A program made the position numbers and the translations under genes. A model generated the notes under the pieces. The model searched no databases. It saw only the letters and a program-made list of their open reading frames with translations, and was not told the DNA's origin. From Thiohalocapsa halophila (lineage in GTDB: Bacteria; Pseudomonadota; Gammaproteobacteria; Chromatiales; Chromatiaceae): a stretch of 64,000 nucleotides of DNA. Positions 45,693-53,370 of the stretch are shown piece by piece. Position 1 is the first letter of the stretch. Every line of letters begins with the position of its first letter. The stretch lies in contig NZ_NRRV01000003.1 of the NCBI RefSeq assembly GCF_016583825.1, positions 91,212 to 155,211 on the forward strand, written 5' to 3'.

Positions 45693-47440
45693 CTCAGGGA
45701 GTGTGCGTGCAGCCTGCACCTCGGCGGGCGCCGCCCGCTCGCGCGAAGGGCCGCGCCTTACCCGGCTGCGACGCGCCGGTCTGTGCGCCGCAGCCGGGCC
45801 CCGGATCAGACCTTGGAGTGCGTTGGCCGCCGACTCAGCTGGCGCGCACCGAGCCCAGCCAAGCCCAGGGCCATCAGGGCCGCCGTGCCGGGGAGCGGGG
45901 CGGTGGGGATTTGGCCGGGGCGAACTGCCCAACCGTAGTGTTCGGAGGACTTAAAGCCGTAGCTCTGGAAGCCAACGCCGGGGTTGAAGAGCCACGCGCG
46001 GAAGGGACTACCCGCGACGTCCGTACCCGACCAGTACAGGTTCTGTATGCCAGTCAGCGTAACGTCGCCGACCGTCTGCTCGCCGGTCTTGTCGTCCCCG
46101 TAGTTGCCCGGCAGGTAATAGCGATACATGTACCCCAGCTCGTTGTCGCGGCAGTTTGTCTCGGTGTCGGTCTCGCAATCGATGATCGAACCAAAACCAG
46201 CAGAGCCGGTGGGCGTGCCGGCAGCCACCGACATCGAGGCCAGCCGCCAGTCGTCGTAGCCCGCGTACTCCAGATCCGCGGCCCAATTCACCAATTCCTG
46301 CCAAGTCGCCGCGCCACCGAGCTGATCGTTGCTCAGCCCCGCATCCGCCACCCAGGTGATATCGAGTACCGTGTCGTTGACCAGGCCGTTGCCTGCGTCC
46401 ACCAGCGCCGCCTGCGCCCCGCCAGTCGCCAGAAGCAGCCCCGCTGCCGCCATGCCTTGCCATGTCTTCATCGCTGCGATACTCCAGTCAGCTCGTAAGG
46501 ATGTGGTGAGGCAGCCATACTGCGTTGCACAGTATGCGCGGGATCAGGGTACAGGCGGGCGGAATATCCGGTAAACCCTGACAGTCGAACACCGACAGAG
46601 GCGCGCATCGTTTACGGTGTTGGCCGACTAGCGGATGCAGCGACGCCGGCGCGCGCCGGGAGCGCCCCTCAGCACTCCGCACTCCGCCCTTCCCCCCCAA
46701 GGTCGGGGCCGCGCGCGCCCGCTCATCAGGAACGGTGAGCCCGAACCGCGCTGCCACCCGCCCGCTCGCAGGCGGCACCGGCCCCGGCGGCGTTTGCCGG
46801 GGCTGACGCCGCCGGAGGGCGCCCCGATCCCAGCAGGCCGCAACCCGGGGCGGCTATGCCTTCGTCGTCTTCTTCTTCTCGGCGATGAGCTTGGTTCTGT
46901 CGAACAGGGTCGTGACGACGTAGAGCACCGCGTAGACGGTCGCAACGCCGGAGACGAAGGCGCTGAAGCTGAAGGGGGCGGCCGCGGTGAGCAGCACTGC
47001 AAGCGCCACGAGCAGCACGAGGTAGGCCCCGTACGGCTTCTTCCCGCCATCAGGCTTGCCGTTGTACTTGACGACCGGCCAGCCCAGGCGCACCGCGAAC
47101 CAGGCGATGAAGCCGAGCAACGGGATTCTGTTGACAGACTCCAGGATGTCGCGGAACAGCAGATCCGCGACGTGACGCTCAACCTCCACTTTCGTGCCGT
47201 CGTCCTTGGGGAGATAGCCGAATTTGTATGCGAAGTCGTGGACGATGGACGCTGTCAGCATCACGCCGAGGGGACGCAGTATGCCGAGCGTGAGCAGACT
47301 CATCAGCCAGGGCAGGGGGATGGAGGCACCATCGAAGTCGATCGGCTCGCCATCTTTCTCGCTCGGGATCCTGAACGAGCCGTTGAGGCGTGGATCGTAG
47401 GGGACCTTATCGAGCTGGATGCACCAGGGCTCGTGCAGTC
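45693..47440. repeat. Duplicated unit, copy A (full)
   Basis: About 1.75 kb is repeated at 50758-52440. Similarity is very high at both ends (45693-45950 with 50758-51010; 46440-47440 with 51575-52440, more than 90 percent by eye) but falls away within the DUF1566 coding region. Copy A holds complete DUF1566 and DUF1353 genes. The non-coding part 46472-46853 shared by both copies contains a perfect ccccggc/gccgggg inverted repeat. Confidence 0.85.
45806..46471 (-). CDS. DUF1566 protein with PEP-CTERM-type sorting tail, paralogue A
   Basis: The 221-residue product has a signal peptide (MKTWQGMAAAGLLLATGGAQ), a DUF1566/Lcl_C-type domain (GLVNDTVLDITWVADAGLS, WQELVNWAADLEYAGYDDWR, LYWSGTDVAG, YGWAVRPGQ) and a C-terminal APLPGTAALMALGLAGL followed by basic residues. 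That tail resembles VPLPA/PEP-CTERM exosortase signals, so the protein is probably exported and anchored or processed. A paralogue at 50871-51608 shares the ends but differs in the middle. Confidence 0.78.
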   Translation of the reverse strand: MKTWQGMAAAGLLLATGGAQAALVDAGNGLVNDTVLDITWVADAGLSNDQLGGAATWQELVNWAADLEYAGYDDWRLASMSVAAGTPTGSAGFGSIIDCETDTETNCRDNELGYMYRYYLPGNYGDDKTGEQTVGDVTLTGIQNLYWSGTDVAGSPFRAWLFNPGVGFQSYGFKSSEHYGWAVRPGQIPTAPLPGTAALMALGLAGLGARQLSRRPTHSKV

Positions 47441-47600
47441 TGAGCTCGCGCGGTTTGGTTGCCAGCACCAGCCGGTCGATCAGCGTCGGGTTCTCCTTCG
47501 GCTTGTAGGAGCTGAGGCGCACCGGCGGGATGTCGTTGAACCTGACGTAGATGGGGTGGTGATACTCTTCCGCCTCGGCATGGTATTCACAGGGTTGCAT
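46854..47600 (-). CDS. DUF1353 family protein, full copy
   Basis: The 248-residue product starts MQPCEYHAEAEEYHHPIYVR at ATG 47600, with GGGAGAG six bases upstream; the open frame extends further but into a transposase remnant. The core GASIPLPWLMSLLTLG, ASIVHDFAYKFGYLP and HVADLLFRDIL is the DUF1353 pattern, followed by two C-terminal membrane segments and a Lys-rich end. DUF1353 proteins are often phage-associated; function unknown. A truncated copy lies at 52003-52440. Confidence 0.72.
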   Translation of the reverse strand: MQPCEYHAEAEEYHHPIYVRFNDIPPVRLSSYKPKENPTLIDRLVLATKPRELRLHEPWCIQLDKVPYDPRLNGSFRIPSEKDGEPIDFDGASIPLPWLMSLLTLGILRPLGVMLTASIVHDFAYKFGYLPKDDGTKVEVERHVADLLFRDILESVNRIPLLGFIAWFAVRLGWPVVKYNGKPDGGKKPYGAYLVLLVALAVLLTAAAPFSFSAFVSGVATVYAVLYVVTTLFDRTKLIAEKKKTTKA

Positions 47601-47776
47601 GGTCGCTCTCCCAATCCGTTCGGCGATCAACTGCGCCTCTTGATCGAGGCACCTTTCAATATAGCGCCCGGTCGGTCGACAGCCGGCTTCGACGGCGCGC
47701 CAGTCCGCCGCGGTCTCGATGAAATCCAGGGTCTCGCGGTCGTCTGCGTCTGCTTCGACCAGTGCAAGCTGACGCT

Positions 47777-48000
47777 GGAAAGATTCGCATCCGGCGTTGC
47801 GACCAACAGGTGGTAGTGGTTGGTCATCAGGCAGTAGGCGTGAAGCACCCAGTTGAAGCGTTCGCACGTTGCGCCCAGCACGTCGAGAAACACCGCCCAA
47901 TCGCTGTCCTAGTCGACGAGTAAGATGCTCCGTCGCCCCTTACAGCGTGCTGTTACATGATACAGCGCGCCGGCGAGCTCCAGCCGCAGTGGTCTCGCCC
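47777..48000 (-). pseudogene. RAYT (REP-associated Y1 transposase) remnant
   Basis: The minus strand encodes ARPLRLELAGALYHVTARCK, the N-terminus of RAYT/Y1-type transposases, then an in-frame TAG, then FLDVLGATCERFNWVLHAYC followed by LMTNHYHLLVATPDANLS with the HYH catalytic-site motif. After NLS the similarity ends. Both the nonsense codon and the loss of the C-terminus make it inactive. RAYTs mobilise REP-type hairpins, which occur nearby at 45.6 and 50.2 kb. Confidence 0.75.
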
Positions 48001-48134
48001 TTTGCCCACGCCCGGAACGCCATCCCACCGCGAACGATAAGGCCCCGAGGCCGGCTGTGCAATGTGACACCCCAATTCCTTCTAGGACTGTCCTGGACAT
48101 TCCTTTGCATTTCCTCTGCGGCAGGGCCGGTTTG

Positions 48135-48395
48135 TTACGCGGCGGATTCACGCTCAACGTTCCATCCCGGGAATACGAGAACGGACGGGTGGCACTTCAA
48201 CGCTCGTGCAAGCTGCTTTGCGCGCTCGACGCCGAGGTTAATGCGATCCCGCTCGATAGCTGAAATCGTCGACTGCGGGATTCCCGAGAGCACGGCCAGT
48301 TCGTTCTGTGAAAGTTCTTGCAGCTCTCGGATGATTCGCACCGATTCCCCGGCGGAGACCTCGATGGTTCGCTTCGCTTTCCGATATTCACCCAT
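48135..48395 (-). CDS. HigA-like XRE antitoxin
   Basis: The 86-residue protein has a helix-turn-helix of XRE type: LSQNELAVLSGIPQSTISAI then ERDRINLGVERAKQLARAL. It begins one base after the stop of the toxin gene upstream, so the toxin-first order of higBA-like modules applies. It probably represses the pair through its helix-turn-helix. Confidence 0.82.
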   Translation of the reverse strand: MGEYRKAKRTIEVSAGESVRIIRELQELSQNELAVLSGIPQSTISAIERDRINLGVERAKQLARALKCHPSVLVFPGWNVERESAA

Positions 48396-48396
48396 G

Positions 48397-48678
48397 TCAC
48401 TTCCTCCGGTAGTCGTGGGGGGTAACGCTCACGACCTCAACGACAACGGACTGGCTCTCGATACGATAGATCACGCGATACTGCTCATTGAGCCGAGACG
48501 AGCGATGGTCCTTCCACTCTCCTGACAGTGACTCGTCTCGGAACCCACGGATCAGCTGGAGGCCGGCAGGACCCGATACCTCAACGATGTCCTTCCACTT
48601 CTGATACCGCTTCAGGATTTCATCGGGAAGCCGCTTCAGCTCGCGAGCGGTTCGCCGATGCTCGAGGATCGTCCACAT
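48397..48678 (-). CDS. RelE/HigB-type mRNA interferase toxin
   Basis: The 93-residue product has the RelE-superfamily end SSRLNEQYRVIYRIESQSVV then VTPHDYRRK, and an N-terminal ARELKRLPDEILKRYQKWKD. It is directly upstream of an XRE antitoxin. Toxins of this kind cut mRNA on the ribosome. The pair is leftward and at the left end of the decayed cassette region. Confidence 0.85.
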   Translation of the reverse strand: MWTILEHRRTARELKRLPDEILKRYQKWKDIVEVSGPAGLQLIRGFRDESLSGEWKDHRSSRLNEQYRVIYRIESQSVVVEVVSVTPHDYRRK

Positions 48679-48724
48679 TCCTCAAGTGTATATACCAAAA
48701 AAGGTATGTCAAGAGGCTGGGCTC

Positions 48725-48850
48725 GGCTGCGCGATCAGCCGCTTCGGGCGTAGGCGCTCCGGTTAGCCGGAGCCCCCGCCACAGACCCGGACGCGCGGCT
48801 TTCTCGCATCCGGTTCCTCGGTTGTACTCGCTTTCGCGCGGGCGAAAGAT
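48725..48850 (-). ncRNA. Group II intron RNA remnant
   Basis: On the minus strand the sequence from about 48850 to 48725 reads like the conserved stretch near the reverse-transcriptase end of bacterial group II introns: gaggaaccggatgcgagaaa, then a cgcgcgtccgggtctgtg segment, then a gctccggctaaccggagc hairpin. No reverse transcriptase or domain V was found, so it is a fragment. It abuts the broken DUF6946-like gene. Confidence 0.45.
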
Positions 48851-48951
48851 CTCGTACAAACACCAAAGCGCGTTGCGCGCTCTGCGGTGTGATGATGCGC
48901 GGCCGGGCGACGCCGAGCCGCAACTGCTAATGAGGCCAAGCCTTGCGGCGC

Positions 48952-49220
48952 TCGACCTAGTACCCACACGTCATTTTGCGACGGTCTTGATCCTCCAGCT
49001 AGCGGAACCTGATGTTCGGGCATGCAGAACAGCGTTTCAATTCCTGCCAGCTCCGGTGCGCGGGCAAGCACCGCTTTTGCTTCGTGTGGGGTGTCTCCGG
49101 ATTCTTCCCAGCAATGCGCAAGCGACTTTGCGGCGTTATCGGTTCTCCAGTGCTTATCGGGTTCGGCAAGAAACTGCTTCAGTACTCGGGTCCCGATCTA
49201 GGCATGAAGATTCTGTTCAT
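48952..49220 (-). pseudogene. Broken DUF6946-like gene
   Basis: From ATG 49220 the frame reads MNRIFMPRSGPEY and then stops; one missing base later the next frame continues KQFLAEPDKHWRTDNAAKSL, AHCWEESGDTPHEAKAV and IETLFCMPEHQVPLAGGSRP then SQNDVWVLGR before similarity ends. This matches the N-terminal part of DUF6946-type proteins with one single-base deletion and loss of the C-terminus where an intron-like fragment begins. It starts 24 bases after the R' end of an attC-like site, as a cassette gene would. Confidence 0.6.
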
Positions 49221-49243
49221 TCCTGTAATTCTCCCGCTTCCAC

Positions 49244-49332
49244 GGGCAACATTAACCGCCGCGGGCGCTAAACTGCGGCCACGCGCGCAGCGCCCGCCGC
49301 AGTTTAGCGCCGCGCCGGCGGACGCGTTGGGC
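49244..49332 (-). repeat. attC-like site E (minus orientation)
   Basis: Read on the minus strand it opens with GCCCAAC (49332-49326) and closes with GTTGCCC (49250-49244). Between them a long perfect-looking stem pairs ccgcgggcgctaaactgcgg (49258-49277) with ccgcagtttagcgccgcg (49297-49314). R' GTTGCCC is identical to that of site G at 52684. 89 bp. Confidence 0.6.
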
Positions 49333-49439
49333 ATGCAATAGGGATGACGCACTCTTCGGAACCTTCCTTCCCCTTATTGCTTGGGGCTTCAGTTCGACCT
49401 TCATATGCGATGTGCGCTGTGTCGGGCTCTCCTGTTATC

Positions 49440-49527
49440 GGCAAACGCTAGCCGCAGCCCGCGTCAACCTGCGCCGGCGCGCCAAGCGCACGCCGCAGTA
49501 GGCCTCGGGCTGGCGGACTGCTTGGGC
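49440..49527 (-). repeat. attC-like site F, degenerate
   Basis: On the minus strand it runs from GCCCAAG (49527-49521) to GTTTGCC (49446-49440), with pairing of gccgcagcccgcg near 49450 against cgggctggcgg near 49506. The R'' box has one mismatch. 88 bp, the same size class as sites C, D and E. Only 107 bases with no gene separate it from site E. Nothing recognised between 49528 and 49729. Confidence 0.42.
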
Positions 49528-49729
49528 GCTCGACGAGGATAGTGAATCACGGTGCATGCGGCCAAGTCTGGGGGAGGTCTCACAGGTGAGACCCTGCCCC
49601 TCACTGCCCCTCAACGTGTGCTGGACTGCAAGACCCTCCACCCCTACTCCTCGTACTCCTGGTACTCCTTGCGTCCGCAAGGCTGACACGCTAACTTCCC
49701 CGGTCCGAGCTCGCCGCAGAGGCAAACCC

Positions 49730-49969
49730 ATGCTGCAAAGTTACACCGCAAAATATACCCGCTTCCGTGGGGGGTATATGGGGCAATTGGTGGAGTGGCC
49801 AGAAGTCGTCACAGAAGGCGCGGATCTCGACGAATGTAGAGCCATGTTGCGCGACGCGCTGAACGAGATGCTGTTGGCATACCGTGATCTCGGAAAAGAG
49901 ATTCCACCTGGCAATGCGCTCCTTGAACAATTGTCAGTGGAGTTAGATCGTGTCGGTGAAACGACGTGA
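49730..49969 (+). CDS. hicB: HicB-like antitoxin
   Basis: The 79-residue protein shows the partial RNase H-like HicB fold: YTAKYTRFRGGYMGQLVEWP, VVTEGADLDECRAMLRDALN. ATG at 49730 follows an AGAGG ribosome site. The hicA-like gene overlaps its end by 20 bases. It is rightward, opposite to the cassette genes around it. Antitoxin first, toxin second is a common order in this family. Confidence 0.8.
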   Translation: MLQSYTAKYTRFRGGYMGQLVEWPEVVTEGADLDECRAMLRDALNEMLLAYRDLGKEIPPGNALLEQLSVELDRVGETT

Positions 49970-50138
49970 CCTGATTCGATACTTCGAGACCAATGGCTTC
50001 CATCTTCTTCGTGAAGGCGCCAACCATTCGATCTACGCCGACGGAAGGAAAGCGGTTCCAATAAAGCGACACAGCCAACTGGACCCCATAACAGCAAACG
50101 AGCTAGGCAAACAAGCCGGCCTTTCCCCGAAATACTGA
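49950..50138 (+). CDS. hicA: HicA-like mRNA interferase toxin
   Basis: The 62-residue basic product reads VKRRDLIRYFETNGFHLLRE then GANHSIYADGRKAVPIKRHS, the double-stranded RNA-binding-like HicA fold with its catalytic His in the GxNHSIY segment. GTG at 49950 overlaps hicB by 20 bases. No intact attC was found after its stop. Confidence 0.82.
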   Translation: MSVKRRDLIRYFETNGFHLLREGANHSIYADGRKAVPIKRHSQLDPITANELGKQAGLSPKY

Positions 50139-50182
50139 GCTGCTCCGGTAATCAATAAAGGGTGACCCCTTTTCCCCGTACG

Positions 50183-50256
50183 GCGTAGGGTGGACAAGCG
50201 CAGCGCAGTCCACCAGCTTACGCGAGCGGCCAAGGCCAATCGGCTGGGACCAGCAC
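50183..50256. repeat. REP-like element, copy 2
   Basis: Near-identical to 45617-45690: cgtagggtggacaagcgcag, the ggtggac/gtccacc hairpin and the tail ending gctgggaccagcac. It lies 45 bases after hicA and about 500 bases before the second copy of the DUF1566/DUF1353 unit. Confidence 0.8.
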
Positions 50257-50308
50257 TTGCATTCAATCACGCCGAAACCTCGAGGGCGCAATCGTATTGG
50301 AGCGGCGT

Positions 50309-50629
50309 TCAACGGCGAAACGTCACACGGCCCGTCTCATCGTTAGCCTTTTGGACGCCTACAATCAGGGCTGTCAAGCGAATTCGCGGCGGCCAACAGC
50401 AAGCATTTCGGTAATCGTCGAGGAAGCAGTGGCAGATGTCGCGGCGGAGGTCGAGCCGGTCCAGGCGCGAGCGGTACGGCAGGAGCCGGAAGTCATCCGG
50501 CAGGGCCCAGTCCTGCGCCTCCAGACGCGGGATGCCGTAAGACGACGCCGACGGAAACAGCAGCGAGCAGTGCAGCGCGTCGAAGCCGCCGGGCTTGCCG
50601 AGCCAGTTGTCCGAGCTGCGCGTGGTCAC
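50309..50629 (-). CDS. Unrecognised small ORF, possibly a fragment
   Basis: A 106-codon minus frame reads TTRSSDNWLGKPGGFDALHC then LPDDFRLLPYRSRLDRLDLR and CHCFLDDYR, plausible protein sequence up to about 50400. It is preceded by a Gly-rich short frame (from ATG 50716) ending at its start. No family recognised; the final third looks random. It is probably a truncated gene. Confidence 0.3.
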   Translation of the reverse strand: MTTRSSDNWLGKPGGFDALHCSLLFPSASSYGIPRLEAQDWALPDDFRLLPYRSRLDRLDLRRDICHCFLDDYRNACCWPPRIRLTALIVGVQKANDETGRVTFRR

Positions 50630-50870
50630 TGCTGGCCGCCGCCCCGCCCGGACCCGCCGGAGCCGCCCTGCCCCGGGCTGTCGTTGCCGCGGCCGCCGTC
50701 GACGAGCCGGTTCATGGGCATGCCCTCCGGGAACTGTATGAAAAGACAGTCTAGCCGGTCAGGGAGTGTGCGTGCAGCCTGCACCTCGGCGGGCGCGGCC
50801 CGCTCGCGGCAAGCGCCGCGCCTTGCCCGGCTGCGACGCGTCGGTCTGTGCGCCGCAGCCGGGCCCCGGA

Positions 50871-51608
50871 TCAGCCGGAAGCCGTGTTTGGCCGCCGACT
50901 CAGCTGGCGCGCATCGAGCCCAGCCAAGCCCAGCGCCATCAGCAACGCCGTGCCAGGGAGCGGGGCGGCAGCGATCTGTCCGGGGCGGACAGCCCAAGCG
51001 TAGATCGGGTTGTCCTTACCGCCGTAAAACTGGAAGCCAGAGGACGTAGCGAAGTCCCACGCGTCGGACGCCGAGAACTCCGTACCAGACCAGTACACGT
51101 TGTCCTGCATATTTGTGAACACGTCGGTCAGGGCGACGCTGTCGTTGATGGAATCGAACTGGCTCAACCCGCCCTCGAAATAGAACAGATGCCCCAGTTC
51201 GCTGTAAGTGCAGTCCCAACCAGCGCACGGCTCGTCGCCGTTGCTGTCCAGCGCCGACCACAGCCGCCAGTCGTTGGCACCGGCATAGTTGGCCGCGTTC
51301 ATGGCGTCTATCCAGAACAGGGCGCCTGGCCAGTTCATGGTGCCGTCGGTATTGATACGCCCTTGCTCGCCACTGCCTTCACCAGGGTAAAGACCGAGAT
51401 CCGCCCCGGTGGACAGGCCGAAGGTGTTGCTCGCCGCCAGGTTCGCGTCCGCCGTCCACGTGAGTCCCGGGCTGCTAGCACCCACTGGGGTGTAGTCGTT
51501 GTCGAACACCAGGTCCACGCCGTCCGACGTGTAGGGCACCAACGCCGCCTGCGCCCCGCCGCCCGCCAGCAGCAGACCCGCTGCCGCCATGCCTTGCCAT
51601 GTCTTCAT
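50871..51608 (-). CDS. DUF1566 protein with PEP-CTERM-type sorting tail, paralogue B
   Basis: The 245-residue product has the same signal peptide as paralogue A (MKTWQGMAAAGLLLAGGGAQ) and nearly the same tail (APLPGTALLMALGLAGLDAR). The intervening domain (FDNDYTPVGASSPGLTWTAD, WIDAMNAANYAGANDWRLWS, VYWSGTEFSA, YAWAVRPGQ) is only distantly similar. It is therefore a diverged paralogue between conserved ends. Probably exported and sorted by an exosortase-like system; no exosortase gene is in the window. Confidence 0.78.
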   Translation of the reverse strand: MKTWQGMAAAGLLLAGGGAQAALVPYTSDGVDLVFDNDYTPVGASSPGLTWTADANLAASNTFGLSTGADLGLYPGEGSGEQGRINTDGTMNWPGALFWIDAMNAANYAGANDWRLWSALDSNGDEPCAGWDCTYSELGHLFYFEGGLSQFDSINDSVALTDVFTNMQDNVYWSGTEFSASDAWDFATSSGFQFYGGKDNPIYAWAVRPGQIAAAPLPGTALLMALGLAGLDARQLSRRPNTASG

Positions 51609-52002
51609 CGCTGAGATACTCCAGTCAGCTCGTATGGATGTGGTGATGCAGCCATACTGCGTTACACAGTATGCGCGGGGTCAGGGTACAGGCGGGCGGA
51701 ATATCAGGTAAACCCCGACAGTAAAACACCGACAGAGGCGCGCATCGTTTACGGTGTTGGCCGACTGGCGGATGCGGCGACGCCGGCGCGCGCCTGGAGC
51801 GCGCCTCAGCACTCCGCACTCCGCCCTTCCCCTCAATGCCGGCGCCGCGCGCGCCTGGACCGCGCGCCCACTCATCAGGGACGGCGAGCCCGAACCGCGC
51901 TTCCACACGCTCGCCCGCGGGCGGCACCGGCCCCGGCGGCGTGTGCCGGGGCTGATGCCGCCGGAGGGCGCGCCGATCCCAGCAGGCCGCAACCCGGGGC
52001 GG

Positions 52003-52440
52003 CTATGCCTTCGTCGTCTTCTTCTTCTCGGCGATGAGCTTGGTTCTGTCGAACAGGGTCGTGACGACGTAGAGCACCGCGTAGACGGTCGCAACGCCGG
52101 AGACGAAGGCGCTGAAGCTGAAGGGGGCGGCCGCGGTGAGCAGCACTGCAAGCGCCACGAGCAGCACGAGGTAGGCCCCGTACGGCTTCTTCCCGCCACC
52201 AGGCTTGCCGTTGTACTTGACGACCGGCCAGCCCAGGCGCACCGCGAACCAGGCGATGAAGCCGAGCAACGGGATTCTGTTGACAGACTCCAGGATGTCG
52301 CGGAACAGCAGATCCGCGACGTGGCGCTCAACCTCCACTTTCGTGCCGTCGTCCTTGGGGAGATAGCCGAATTTGTAAGCGAAGTCGTGGACGATGGACG
52401 CCGTCAGCATCACGCCGAGGGGACGCAGTATGCCGAGCGT
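52003..52440 (-). pseudogene. Truncated DUF1353 gene, second copy
   Basis: The minus frame matches residues from LGILRPLGVMLTASIVHDFA to the C-terminus of the full DUF1353 protein at 46854-47600, with one visible difference (GKPGGG for GKPDGG). Upstream of 52440 the sequence is unrelated, so about 100 N-terminal residues are missing. No usable start remains in homologous sequence. 52441-52683 shows nothing recognised. Confidence 0.85.
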
Positions 52441-52683
52441 AAAATCAGGTCGCGGAGCGCTCCCCTCGCGGTAGGGATGTTGCACGGGACGAGCGGGCCA
52501 GGGATCGGCCCGGCAAGGACAGCCCGCCGCCAAGAGTACCGCCGGAGCCGGTGCGCCGGCGCGGCCGTTGGGGTGTTTGCAAGGGCCGGGACAGGGCATT
52601 CGAGGACTCTGTAAAGCCTTCGTGCCTCGCCATCACGGACGATCACAGCAACCAGGTGGCTTAGCTGCTTGTGGATAAGCTGT

Positions 52684-52757
52684 GGGCAACCTGTTGGTGC
52701 CCAGCGGAGAAGGTTTGCCGCACACCTTGCCAAAACATCGCAAGGCGTATGTTGAGC
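52684..52757 (-). repeat. attC-like site G (minus orientation)
   Basis: On the minus strand it opens with GCTCAAC (52757-52751), a perfect RYYYAAC box, and closes with GTTGCCC (52690-52684). A stem pairs acaccttgc (52722-52730) with gcaaggcgt (52740-52748). It begins 14 bases after the stop of the small gene at 52771. 74 bp. Confidence 0.5.
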
Positions 52758-52770
52758 AAAACTGCCTCCG

Positions 52771-52995
52771 CTATGTTCTAACCGCGAGCGCATCACGCGC
52801 TTTCTGCGGAAGATCGAGGGCAACAAAAAATGCGGAAGGGTAGAGGTAGTCTTCGGCAGACTCATCGATTACCCTCAACATGCCTTCTTTCTCTGCAGTA
52901 CTGTCTGGGAGTACTTGATACACTTTACCCTTCTCAAGGTCTTCTGTACCGGATGGGTCGATGCACAGGGCAAATAACGGTGGGGAATCGGCCAT
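52771..52995 (-). CDS. Conserved-looking small protein of unknown function
   Basis: The 74-residue acidic product reads PLFALCIDPSGTEDLEKGKV then YQVLPD, RVIDESAEDYLYPSAFFVAL. It resembles small conserved hypothetical proteins that recur in accessory regions; I cannot name it. It starts 10 bases after the stop of the gene at 53006 and ends just before an attC-like site, so both genes probably share one cassette. Confidence 0.65.
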   Translation of the reverse strand: MADSPPLFALCIDPSGTEDLEKGKVYQVLPDSTAEKEGMLRVIDESAEDYLYPSAFFVALDLPQKARDALAVRT

Positions 52996-53005
52996 AGTTT
53001 GAGTC

Positions 53006-53239
53006 TCAGTCGAGAAAACGTTTGATCTTCATTTTCCGCTTCCCAATTCCGTGGGCTTCGTACCAATGCACCTCGGCTCGCCGAACGTGTCCATTGCCGA
53101 GTTTGACATTTGTCGTGCCCTTAAGTTTACGCCACCTGCCCGGGCCAAATTGCTTCTTGAGCCGAGAAAGGTCGCGGATGCTGCTGCCAATTGCAATGGG
53201 TTCAATGTCCTCGATGGTGCCCTGTATCTCGAAATACAT
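53006..53239 (-). CDS. Small basic protein of unknown function
   Basis: ATG at 53239 gives 77 residues: MYFEIQGTIEDIEPIAIGSS, IRDLSRLKKQFGPGRWRKLK, then KLGNGHVRRAEVHWYEAHGI and a basic end. The gene starts 39 bases after the R' end of attC site D and is followed by the acidic small gene at 52771. A basic/acidic pair in a cassette could be toxin-antitoxin-like, but no family supports that. Confidence 0.65.
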   Translation of the reverse strand: MYFEIQGTIEDIEPIAIGSSIRDLSRLKKQFGPGRWRKLKGTTNVKLGNGHVRRAEVHWYEAHGIGKRKMKIKRFLD

Positions 53240-53278
53240 TAAACTTATCTCAATCGCCACAGCATCCTTTTTTTGCAA

Positions 53279-53370
53279 GCGCAACGTTATTCGGACCCCG
53301 CGCCCGCTTGGCTGCCGGCGCCTTAGCGCCGGCAGCCAAGCGGGCGTCGGAGGTGCCACAATGGTTAGGC
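53279..53370 (-). repeat. attC-like site D (minus orientation)
   Basis: On the minus strand it opens with GCCTAAC (53370-53364), a perfect R'' box, and closes with GTTGCGC (53285-53279). The centre is a perfect hairpin, cgcccgcttggctgccggcgc with gcgccggcagccaagcgggcg around a ctta loop (53301-53346). 92 bp. The TAA in GCCTAAC is the ancestral stop of the upstream hicA-like gene. Confidence 0.7.

Larger units (their letters stand above)
50758..52440. repeat. Duplicated unit, copy B (truncated)
   Basis: This repeats 45693-47440 with more than 90 percent identity at both ends. The copy breaks off abruptly at 52440, inside the DUF1353 coding region; the partner copy continues unbroken past 47440. 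The middle of the DUF1566 gene differs between copies. The non-coding part 51609-52002 is shared with 46472-46853 and holds no further gene. Confidence 0.85.

Noticed and set aside
46854..47900. N-terminal extension of the DUF1353 gene up to 47900
   Set aside because: The extension runs through the RAYT remnant in another frame; ATG 47600 has a strong ribosome site and gives the family-like start.
52669..52677. DnaA box (tgtggataa) far from the origin
   Set aside because: A single 9-mer in non-coding DNA; expected by chance and without clustering.
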